Of a DNA stretch of 64,000 bases, positions 26,420 to 33,201 are shown piece after piece. Position 1 is the stretch's first letter. Every line of letters begins with the position of its first letter. The stretch comes from VRUE01 sp963725085 (lineage in GTDB: Bacteria; Actinomycetota; Thermoleophilia; Solirubrobacterales; 70-9), in the NCBI GenBank assembly GCA_963725085.1, contig CAVRXM010000003.1, positions 186,001 through 250,000 on the forward strand, in the 5' to 3' direction. Below the pieces are notes generated by a model, which saw only the letters and a list, made by a program, of their open reading frames with translations, was not told where the DNA came from and did not search any database. The position numbers were made by a program, and so were the translations under genes.

Positions 26420-27051
26420 GCGCGCGCTCGCGCCGGCCGCTGGAGGAGATCGTCCGCGGGTATGACCGGGTCGCCCCCCTCTACGCGACGCTGGAGCCGC
26501 TCTACCTGATCTTCCCGCCGGCGAGGAGAAAGGCGGTCCGCGCGCTCCGCCTCAAGCCTGGCGACACCGTGCTCGAGATCGGCGCCGGGTCCGGCCGCAA
26601 CCTGCCGTACCTGGTCGAGGCGGTGGGACCGCAGGGCGCGGTGATCGCTGTCGACGCCTCGGCGGGGATGCTGGCCGAGGCCTCGAAGCTCGTCCGGCGG
26701 CGGGGCTGGGAGAACATCGAGCTGGTCCACCGCGACGCCACCAAGCTCGATCTGGACAGGGACCTCGACGGCGTCCTCTTCAGCCTCAGCTATTCGGTGC
26801 TCCCCGAACCGCGGCCGGCGCTGGCGCGGGCCTGGGACCGGCTCCGTCCCGGCGGGCGGGTCGTCGTGATGGACCTCGGCCTGACCGGCAGCTGCCTCCA
26901 TCGCCTGCTCGCCCCGATCGGGTGGCTGCTGGAGAAGCTGGCGCCGGGTGACCCCTACTCCGAACCCTGGGACGACCTCCGAGCCTTCGGGGAGGTAGAG
27001 ACCGAGCGCTTCCTGCTCGGCTTCTACTACCTCAGCACCGTGACCAAGTAG
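26416..27051 (+). CDS. Class I SAM-dependent methyltransferase (UbiE/COQ5-like)
   Basis: About 211 residues from a GTG overlapping the thioesterase stop; a longer upstream reading is only the thioesterase gene in another frame. VRGYDRVAPLYATLEPLYLIF resembles the N-terminus of UbiE-type enzymes. Motif I is VLEIGAGSGRNLPYLVEAVG, the acidic loop VIAVDASAGMLAEASKLV, motif II NIELVHRDATKLDLDRDLDG, and RLRPGGRVVVMDLGLTG is the post-motif strand. The substrate is unknown; family members act on quinones or phospholipids. A longer GYYYLSTVTK-like C-terminus ends the protein just before a convergent gene. Confidence 0.85.
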   Translation: MSARSRRPLEEIVRGYDRVAPLYATLEPLYLIFPPARRKAVRALRLKPGDTVLEIGAGSGRNLPYLVEAVGPQGAVIAVDASAGMLAEASKLVRRRGWENIELVHRDATKLDLDRDLDGVLFSLSYSVLPEPRPALARAWDRLRPGGRVVVMDLGLTGSCLHRLLAPIGWLLEKLAPGDPYSEPWDDLRAFGEVETERFLLGFYYLSTVTK

Positions 27052-27061
27052 TCCGCCCCGC

Positions 27062-28024
27062 TCAGTCGGTCCCCTCGGCCTCGGGGTCGAGCCAGACCCG
27101 CTTGCGCCACGGCGGGCTGATCGCGAATCCGGCGCCGGACTCGGCGGCGAGCGCCTCGAGCGGGACCAGGTGGACACGGGAGCCGGGCGTCATCCGGTCG
27201 ATCGCCGTCGATGCCTCGACGTTGCCGGCGTGGCTGCCGCCGGAGACGAACAGGAAGCCACTCGCCGTCCCCCAGCCGCCCCGCGGGCGGGCGCCGACCG
27301 CCTCGGCGATGTCCCGAAGCGGGCCGATGCCGGCGTCCGAAGCGGCGTTGGCCAGGCCCTGCACGTCGTTGTATCCGTGATGCGAGGAGGCGCGCTGGAA
27401 GACGTCGTCGTCGGGGCCGATCCGGAACTGGACCGACTCCCAGTCGTCGCGGTGGTAGCCCTTGGCGCCGGCGACGGGGACGCCGCGCAGGGTCGCCGAG
27501 TCGGCGTAGTAGGTCCAGTACTGGATGTAGAGATTGCCGGCGCGGTCGCCGGAGCAGTCGGCTCCGGTGGGGCGCGGGCCGCCCTCCCGGCAGTCGATGA
27601 CATGGACGAACGCGGTCACCGGCAGGCCTGCGTCGGTGTGGGCGACGATGCCGCTATCGGTCCCGTCGCCGCAGCTCGTGTCGCGGCAGCTGCGGAAGTC
27701 GACCGGCAGCGCCCGCGAGCCCGGCTCGAACACGAGCGAGGGCATCTCGTCGCGGACGATCGCGCCGACCTCGCTCCCGTAGGCCGCGAACAGGGCCGGC
27801 TCGTCGCCGCCGCACGAGTCCGCGATCGCGGCCGCGCAGAGGATCCGCGAGGCCAACGCCTGGGCGAGCGAGATCCCGGGCATCCGGACCCCGGCCGCGA
27901 TCAGGGCCAGGAAGACGAGCGCGGTCAGCAGCGCCAGCGCCACCCACTCGACCGTCGCCTGCCCCCGCTCCCGAACAGACGTGCCGGGAGTTAGCCGCCC
28001 ATATGGGCGGCTAACTCCCGGCAC
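27062..28024 (-). CDS. TadE-like signal plus VPS62-like extracellular domain
   Basis: The N-terminus RERGQATVEWVALALLTALVFL is a TadE/pseudopilin-type membrane anchor (GQATVEW). The extracellular part contains cysteines (FRSCRDTSCGDG, HVIDCREGG, ADCSGD). It also has YIQYWTYYADSATLR then KGYHRDDWESVQFRI, a pattern like the YW-x-YY...H-x-DDWE core of VPS62-type domains; this is resemblance only. The only start codon in frame upstream of the anchor is a GTG inside a copy of the long palindrome, so the palindrome encodes about the first 16 residues or the original start was lost. Convergent with the methyltransferase. Confidence 0.65.
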   Translation of the reverse strand: MPGVSRPYGRLTPGTSVRERGQATVEWVALALLTALVFLALIAAGVRMPGISLAQALASRILCAAAIADSCGGDEPALFAAYGSEVGAIVRDEMPSLVFEPGSRALPVDFRSCRDTSCGDGTDSGIVAHTDAGLPVTAFVHVIDCREGGPRPTGADCSGDRAGNLYIQYWTYYADSATLRGVPVAGAKGYHRDDWESVQFRIGPDDDVFQRASSHHGYNDVQGLANAASDAGIGPLRDIAEAVGARPRGGWGTASGFLFVSGGSHAGNVEASTAIDRMTPGSRVHLVPLEALAAESGAGFAISPPWRKRVWLDPEAEGTD

Positions 28025-28027
28025 GTC
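27978..28027. repeat. Perfect 50-bp palindrome, copy 2
   Basis: Same sequence as the 48-bp copy near 1.7 kb plus one more matching base on each side (G...C), again with a CATATG centre. It holds the stop codon of the AbiEi/DUF559 gene (GGGAGT-TAG) and the only available start codon of the TadE-like gene. It therefore separates the two minus-strand genes and forms the 3' boundary of the nuclease gene. Confidence 0.92.
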
Positions 28028-28964
28028 CGTCCCAACTGTCCGAATTGAGCAGACGGCGGAGCTCGGCGGCGACCTTGGCCGGTTCTCGATCCAAGCGTCG
28101 GTGGGTCAGCCTGATGACCCTGTAGCCCTCGACCTGCCTTGCGGCATCGCGGGCGCGATCCCGCTCGAAAGCGGCCCGATGCCTATGGAACTCATAGCTG
28201 TCGGCCTCCACAACGAGCCGCCGGGAAGGCCAGAGGGCGTCGACCTCATGCCCAAGCAGGTGCACGTTTGTGGCTGGCGACGGCAATCCATACTCGTGGC
28301 AAAGGGCAACGACGCGGTCCTCGAGAGGCGACCGCGTTTGGTCCGGAGCCACGGCCGAATCGATCATGCGACGTATCGCCCGCAGCGCGCGGCGCCCGGG
28401 AGAGCGGGCGCATACCGCCTCGATCTCTCCCATCTCCAGGATGCGCAGCCGATCAGCCTCCTCGAATGCCTTCCTCAGTGCCTCTTCGTCAACTTGCTCG
28501 GCATAGTCGAAGAGCGTCCGAGCGACCGTGGTCACCGGGATCCGGTCGACCACGGCCCGGTCGGCCGGCCCGATTCCACCCTCGTGGACCGTCAGGCCGG
28601 GTTGACCGCGCCCGGAGGCAGAGCTCACATGGATCGGATGCCGGATTCCGGCCAGTCCCCATAGGGACGCCGCGCTGCTGTGGCTGAGGACGGCGCTCTC
28701 GCCGCATGCGAGGACCGCGGCCAGCCACTGACCCCTATGGCTCGGGCGAGAGTCGGCAAAGAGGTAGACCCCCCGGTAGAGCCGGCGCAGTTGACCCCGC
28801 TCGACGCGGCGTTCGATCGTTCGTGAACCGAGCCCGGCATCGAGAAGCTGGCGGCGGGTGATGACCCCGTGCTGTCCCGCGGCGAGGTCCGCCAATCTCC
28901 GTTCTCTGGAGGCGATCGAACGTCGTCGCCGCTCGCCATGGGGTGCCGTCTTTTTCCCGCCCAT
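28011..28964 (-). CDS. AbiEi-type winged-helix plus DUF559 (Vsr-like PD-(D/E)XK) nuclease protein, bounded by palindromes
   Basis: 317 residues, intact. The N-terminal domain LAAGQHGVITRRQLLDAGLG and SRTIERRVERGQLRRLYRGV is the AbiEi-type winged helix (GVITRxQLxxxG...RGVY). The middle has SHSSAASLWGL and PVTTVARTLFDYAE. The C-terminal DUF559 domain has the nuclease core SPLEDRVVALCHEYGLP, HEVDALWPSRRLVVEADSYE (D...E-x-D) and GYRVIRLTHRRLD. The ATG is the centre of one palindrome copy and the TAG lies in another, so the gene fills a palindrome-gene-palindrome unit of about 1 kb. No toxin (AbiEii) partner is adjacent. I infer DNA recognition by the winged helix and possible cutting by DUF559. 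Confidence 0.85.
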   Translation of the reverse strand: MGGKKTAPHGERRRRSIASRERRLADLAAGQHGVITRRQLLDAGLGSRTIERRVERGQLRRLYRGVYLFADSRPSHRGQWLAAVLACGESAVLSHSSAASLWGLAGIRHPIHVSSASGRGQPGLTVHEGGIGPADRAVVDRIPVTTVARTLFDYAEQVDEEALRKAFEEADRLRILEMGEIEAVCARSPGRRALRAIRRMIDSAVAPDQTRSPLEDRVVALCHEYGLPSPATNVHLLGHEVDALWPSRRLVVEADSYEFHRHRAAFERDRARDAARQVEGYRVIRLTHRRLDREPAKVAAELRRLLNSDSWDGRAGS

Positions 28965-28986
28965 ACGGGCGGCTAAGTCCCGGCAC
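28943..28986. repeat. Imperfect palindrome, copy 3
   Basis: The right half, ending CTAAGTCCCGGCACGTC, matches the consensus arm with two differences in 25 bases. The left half keeps GTGCCG and CCGCCCAT but has diverged in between, where it codes for GGKKTAP of the nuclease gene. The ATG of that gene sits at the centre of symmetry, where the perfect copies have CATATG. In the perfect copies the same ATG would be followed two codons later by TAA. Confidence 0.8.
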
Positions 28987-29036
28987 GTCCGATCTCGCCC
29001 CGGGCGGGGGCGGGGCGGTCTGGACCCTCGCGGCGC

Positions 29037-30458
29037 CTAGAGGTTCTGGATCTCGGCGGCGATGTCCGCCGCGGCCTGTTTGGCGTCGGAGAACAGCATC
29101 GAGGTGTTCGGCTCGTAGAAGAGGTCGTTGTCGATGCCGGCGAACCCCGGGCTGAGCGAGCGCTTGATCACGATCACCTGCTGGGCCTCGGAGACCTCGA
29201 TGATCGGCATCCCGGCAATCGGGCTGTCCGGGTCGTTTTTCGCCGCGGGGTTCGTCACGTCGTTGGCGCCGACGACGACGGCGACGCCGGTCCGCGGCAT
29301 CTCGGGGTTGATCTCGTCCATCTCCTTCAGCTGCTCGTAGGGGACATCGGCCTCCGCCAGCAGCACGTTCATATGGCCCGGCATCCGGCCGGCGACCGGG
29401 TGGATCGCGTAGTTGACTTCGATGCCCCGCTTCTCGAGCTCGTCGGCGACCTCCTTCAGGGCGTGCTGGGCCTGGGCGACGGCGAGGCCGTAGCCGGGGA
29501 CGAAGACGACCGAGTCGGCGTAGGCGAGCTTGATCGCTGCGTCCTGGGCGCCGATCGAGGTATGGGGCCGCTCCTCAGTGGCCGCGGCTCCGCCGGCCGG
29601 GGCGCCGCCGAACCCGGCGAAGAGGATGTTGCCGACCGAGCGGTTCATCGCGGTCGCCATCTCCATCGTCAGGATCGTTCCCGAGGACCCGACCAGGGTC
29701 CCGGCGACGATCAGGGCGACATTGTCGAGGGCGAAGCCGGCCGCAGCGGCGGAGAGGCCGGTGAACGCGTTCAGCAGCGAGATCACGACCGGCATGTCGG
29801 CGCCGCCGATCGGGAGGACGACGAGGTTGCCGAGCAGGGCGGCGGCGATCAGGATCGCGATGAAGATCGCCTGCGAGGGATCGTCGTTGTTGATCGCGAT
29901 GTTGACGCAGCAGATGACGATCCCGATCAGGAGCACGGCGTTGATCACCTGCTGGCCCGGCACCGCCAGCGGCCGGGTCGGGATCAGGTCCTGGAGCTTG
30001 GCGAAGGCGATGTTCGAGCCCCAGAAGGAGACCGAGCCGACGACGGCCGCGAACAGGACCGGGATCAGCTCGTCGAGGGGGATCTCGCCGCCGAGCGAGA
30101 TCCCGTGCCGGATCTCCGACCAGGCGATCAGCGCGACGGCGCCGCCGCCGACCCCGTTGTAGAGGGCGACCATCTGCGGCATCTGGGTCATCTGGACGCG
30201 GAGCGAGGCGGCGATGCCGACCGCGGCACCGATCCCGAGGCCGGCGACGATCAGCCCCCAGTTGCCGATCCCGTCGAGCAGCAGCGTGGTGACGACGGCG
30301 ACGGCCATGCCGACGGCGGCGATCAGGTTGCCGCGTTTGGCCGAGGTCGGGTGGGTGCCCTGTTTGACGCCGATGATGAACAGCGAGAAGGCGACGATGT
30401 AGAGCGCGGTCGCCCCGTCTCCACCGGGCTGAAGAACGGCCGTCAACACCGCGGTCAT
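29037..30458 (-). CDS. pntB: PntB, NAD(P) transhydrogenase beta subunit
   Basis: 473 residues, intact. Membrane part with about eight to nine helices (LYIVAFSLFIIGVKQGTHP, NWGLIVAGLGIGAAVGIAA), including MPQMVALYNGVGGGAVALIAW and the proton-channel region, then the NADP(H)-binding domain III: VVFVPGYGLAVAQAQHALKE, IHPVAGRMPGHMNVLLAEADVPYE and VVVGANDVTNPAAKNDP, whose GYGLAVAQAQH and GANDVTNPAA loops are diagnostic. The ATG overlaps the pntAb TGA (ATGA). It couples proton entry to NADPH formation with PntAa and PntAb. Confidence 0.96.
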   Translation of the reverse strand: MTAVLTAVLQPGGDGATALYIVAFSLFIIGVKQGTHPTSAKRGNLIAAVGMAVAVVTTLLLDGIGNWGLIVAGLGIGAAVGIAASLRVQMTQMPQMVALYNGVGGGAVALIAWSEIRHGISLGGEIPLDELIPVLFAAVVGSVSFWGSNIAFAKLQDLIPTRPLAVPGQQVINAVLLIGIVICCVNIAINNDDPSQAIFIAILIAAALLGNLVVLPIGGADMPVVISLLNAFTGLSAAAAGFALDNVALIVAGTLVGSSGTILTMEMATAMNRSVGNILFAGFGGAPAGGAAATEERPHTSIGAQDAAIKLAYADSVVFVPGYGLAVAQAQHALKEVADELEKRGIEVNYAIHPVAGRMPGHMNVLLAEADVPYEQLKEMDEINPEMPRTGVAVVVGANDVTNPAAKNDPDSPIAGMPIIEVSEAQQVIVIKRSLSPGFAGIDNDLFYEPNTSMLFSDAKQAAADIAAEIQNL

Positions 30459-30825
30459 CCCTCCTCCGACCCTGCCGCCGGACGCGGAGTATCAGTTGGC
30501 GCCTCCTCCGTTTCGCGACTGGGGCGGCAGAGGAGGCGACGGGTTTCTTGGGCTTGCGCGAGAACATCCCGAGCATCCGGTCGGTGACCATGAACCCGCC
30601 GACGACGTTGATCGTGCCGAACGCGATAGCGATGGTGCCGATCACGTACTCGATCCCGTCGTTGGCGAAGCCGACGACGATCAGGCCGCCGAGCATCACG
30701 ATTCCGTGGATCGCGTTGGTCTGCGACATCAGCGGCGTGTGCAGCGTCGTCGGCACCTTCGAGATCACCTCGAAGCCGACGAAGGCGGCGAGGACGAAGA
30801 TCGTGATCTCGGTGATCAGGCTCAT
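30455..30825 (-). CDS. pntAb: PntAb, small transhydrogenase membrane subunit (frame break near the end)
   Basis: Three to four helices: MSLITEITIFVLAAFVGFE, LHTPLMSQTNAIHGIVMLG (diagnostic T-P-L-M-S-x-T-N-A-I-x-G) and VIGTIAIAFGTINVVGGF, then VTDRMLGMFSRK. After KKPVASSAAPVA the frame runs on through pntB without a stop. A one-base change near 30515 gives TEEAPTDTPRPAAGSEEG and a TGA that overlaps the pntB ATG, so I place the true end there. ATG chosen since AAGGTGG lies eight bases upstream. One of the few frame breaks in the 18-45 kb part. Confidence 0.88.
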
Positions 30826-30892
30826 TCGACCCACCTTTCGCGCTTCGCTCGCGGCGCGAAGAGCCAGATATGCACGCTTGCTCGCTCCGCGC

Positions 30893-32011
30893 TCATTTGG
30901 CAGTCCTCTCTCCGCGGATCTCGCCGCCGTGGGTGATCGTGGCGGCGTCGACGATGTCGTCCTCGAAGTCGAGGTTGAGCCGGCCCCCCTCGGTGATCAG
31001 CAGCCCGAGCAGGTTCTCGAGGTTCTTCGCGTAGAGCTGCGAGGCCGGCCGCGGCATCTCGCTCGGGAGGTTGCTCGGGCCGATGACGCTCACTCCGCCC
31101 TCCTCGATCGTCTTTCCGGCCTCGGTCAGCTCGCAGTTGCCGCCCGTCTCGGCGGCGAGGTCGACGATCATCGACCCGGGCGCCATGCCCCGGACCGCGT
31201 CGGCGGTGATCAGCAGCGGCGCCGGCCGTCCCGGGATCGCGGCGGTGGTGACGATGATGTCCTGTTTGGCGGCGTTCTCGCCGATCGCGACCCGGACCTG
31301 CTCGTTCTCCTCATCGGTCAGGGGCCGGGCGTAGCCACCCTCGCCTTCGGCGTCGGGGATGAAGTCGAGTTCCAGCGGCCGCCCGCCGAGCGAGGCGATC
31401 TGCTCCCAGGCGGCGCGGCGGATGTCGAAGCCGGTGACGACCGCGCCGAGGCGCTTGGCGGTTGCCACGGCCTGCAGGCCCGCGACTCCGGCCCCGAGGA
31501 CGAGCACTTTCGCGGGCGGGACGGTGCCGGCGGCGGTGGTCATCATCCCGAAGAAGCGGCCGGACTCGCGGGCGGCGATCAGCATCGCCGCGTAGCCGGC
31601 GGCGGCGGCCTGCGAGGAGAGCGCGTCCATCGCCTGGGCGCGCGTCGTCCGCGGGATCGCCTCCATCGCGATCCCGGTGACCCCGGCCGCGGCCAGCGCC
31701 TGGTTCGTCTCGGCGCTCGTCCACGGCGCAAGGTGCCCGATCAGCACCTGCCCGGACCTGAGGCGGCCGATCTCGGCCGCGCTCGGGGTGGCGACCCGGA
31801 GCACCACGTCGGCGCCCCAGGCGGCGTCGGCGTCCGCCGTCTCCGCCCCGGCGTCGGCGTACTCGGAGTCGGGATGGCCGGCCTCTTCGCCGGCGCCGCT
31901 CTCGACGATGACCTCGACGCCCTCGTTCTTCCGCAGCGAGGCGACGACGTCGGGGACGAGCGCCACCCGACGCTCCCCATCAGCGGTCTCTTTCGGAACT
32001 CCAATCTTCAT
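30893..32011 (-). CDS. pntAa: PntAa, NAD(P) transhydrogenase alpha subunit, NAD-binding part
   Basis: About 372 residues, intact. Starts MKIGVPKETADGERRVALVPD, the alanine dehydrogenase/PNT N-terminal motif. The nucleotide fold VLVLGAGVAGLQAVATAKRLGA is followed by FDIRRAAWEQIASLGG, and the domain closes with IIVTTAAIPGRPAPLLI and PGSMIVDLAAETGGNCELT. The membrane part is on the separate small gene downstream, the split (Rhodospirillum-type) arrangement. ATG with GAGGAA eight bases upstream is preferred to a TTG two codons earlier. Operon pntAa-pntAb-pntB. Confidence 0.95.
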   Translation of the reverse strand: MKIGVPKETADGERRVALVPDVVASLRKNEGVEVIVESGAGEEAGHPDSEYADAGAETADADAAWGADVVLRVATPSAAEIGRLRSGQVLIGHLAPWTSAETNQALAAAGVTGIAMEAIPRTTRAQAMDALSSQAAAAGYAAMLIAARESGRFFGMMTTAAGTVPPAKVLVLGAGVAGLQAVATAKRLGAVVTGFDIRRAAWEQIASLGGRPLELDFIPDAEGEGGYARPLTDEENEQVRVAIGENAAKQDIIVTTAAIPGRPAPLLITADAVRGMAPGSMIVDLAAETGGNCELTEAGKTIEEGGVSVIGPSNLPSEMPRPASQLYAKNLENLLGLLITEGGRLNLDFEDDIVDAATITHGGEIRGERTAK

Positions 32012-32112
32012 AAACAAATTCCTCGCAGAGCTCGCCTTCGCAAGGAGTCAGATTTCGATGCTCGGCTCACTTCTGCTCGGCTGGGCGGCGGGAGACTATG
32101 CGATTCGGGCTG

Positions 32113-33174
32113 TCAGGCGGGGGCCTGTACACCGGCGATCGCCGCGAGGCGCTCCAGCGTATGCAGCTGCTGGTCGCGCTCGACGTGCACCGGCGAGACG
32201 ATCAGGCGGTCGATCCCGGCGCCGCGGAACCGCTCGACGCGCTCCGCCACCTCCTCCTCGGTCCCGACCAACGAGGTCGCCTCGACGATCTCGTCCGGCA
32301 TCGCCTCGTATGCCCCGCCCCTGTCGCCGTCCTGATAGCGGCGCTGGACCTCGTCAGCGACCTCGCCGAACCCGAAGCGGTGGGCGAGGTCGACGTAGAA
32401 GTTCGTCTTGCGGCTCCCCATCCCGCCGAAGTAGAGGACCAGGCCGGCCTTGACGACGCTCTTCGCGGCCTCGAGGTCACCGTCGATCGCGACCTGCAGC
32501 GACGGCGACACCTCGAGGTCGGAGCGCTCGCGCCCGCCCTTGGCGAACCCCGCCTCGAGGTGCTCGCCCCAGGTCGACTCGAAGGAGTCAACGCTGAAGA
32601 AGATCGGGATCCAGCCGTCGCCTATTTCGGCGGCCGTCTGAACCGATTTGCGGCCGATCGCGCCGACGAAGACCGGGATCTCGTTGCGAAGCGGGTGGAA
32701 GTTGAGCTTCAGAGCCTTCCCCTCCCCATCCGGCAGCGGCAGCTGGTAGTGCTCGCCCTGGTGGTCGAGCGGGCCCTCGCGGGCGATGATCTCGCGGACG
32801 ACCTCGATGTACTCGCGGGTCCGGCCCCAGGGCTTTGCGTAGGGCACCCCGTACCAGCCTTCGGAGACCTGCGGGCCCGACGGGCCGAAGCCGAACATGA
32901 ACCGCCCGCCGGAGAGCTTGTCGATCGTCGCCCCCGCCATCGCCGCCGCCGCCGGCGGCCGGGCCGGGACCTGAAGGATCGCGGCGCCGAGGTTGATCGT
33001 CGTCGTCTGCGGCGCCAGCCAGGCGAGGACGCTGACGACATCGGAGCCGTAGGACTCGGCCGCCCAGACCGACTCGAACCCGGCGTCCTCGGCGGCCCGG
33101 ACGACCTCGATCGCCTCCTCGCCGGCGGGGCCGATTCCCCAGTATCCGAGGTTGAGTCCAAGCTTCAGCGCCAT
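32113..33174 (-). CDS. LLM-class F420-dependent oxidoreductase
   Basis: 353 residues, intact. KLGLNLGYWGIGPAGEEAIE, GFESVWAAESYGSDVVSVLA, INLGAAILQVPARPPAAAAM, LSGGRFMFGFGPSGPQVSEG and the cofactor-site stretch VFVGAIGRKSVQTAAEIGDG are typical of the larger F420-dependent LLM subgroup common in actinobacteria. ATSLVGTEEEVAERVERFRG near the C-terminus is also characteristic. The substrate is unknown. Divergent from the P-type ATPase gene, 27 bases between starts. Confidence 0.9.
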   Translation of the reverse strand: MALKLGLNLGYWGIGPAGEEAIEVVRAAEDAGFESVWAAESYGSDVVSVLAWLAPQTTTINLGAAILQVPARPPAAAAMAGATIDKLSGGRFMFGFGPSGPQVSEGWYGVPYAKPWGRTREYIEVVREIIAREGPLDHQGEHYQLPLPDGEGKALKLNFHPLRNEIPVFVGAIGRKSVQTAAEIGDGWIPIFFSVDSFESTWGEHLEAGFAKGGRERSDLEVSPSLQVAIDGDLEAAKSVVKAGLVLYFGGMGSRKTNFYVDLAHRFGFGEVADEVQRRYQDGDRGGAYEAMPDEIVEATSLVGTEEEVAERVERFRGAGIDRLIVSPVHVERDQQLHTLERLAAIAGVQAPA

Positions 33175-33201
33175 CCGCTCGAGACCCTATTGAATAGACG
33201 G

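Noticed and set aside
27978..28986. Type IV toxin-antitoxin pair AbiEi/AbiEii
   Set aside because: There is an AbiEi-like winged helix but no nucleotidyltransferase toxin gene on either side; neighbours are a TadE-like gene and pntB.
29373..30587. A 404-codon plus-strand open frame opposite pntB
   Set aside because: Asp/Arg/Gly-rich antisense reading; pntB on the other strand has all transhydrogenase motifs.
32098..33201. Long N-terminal extension of the P-type ATPase
   Set aside because: It overlaps the intact divergent F420 oxidoreductase and has no similarity to ATPase N-termini; the ATG at 33202 gives the normal length.
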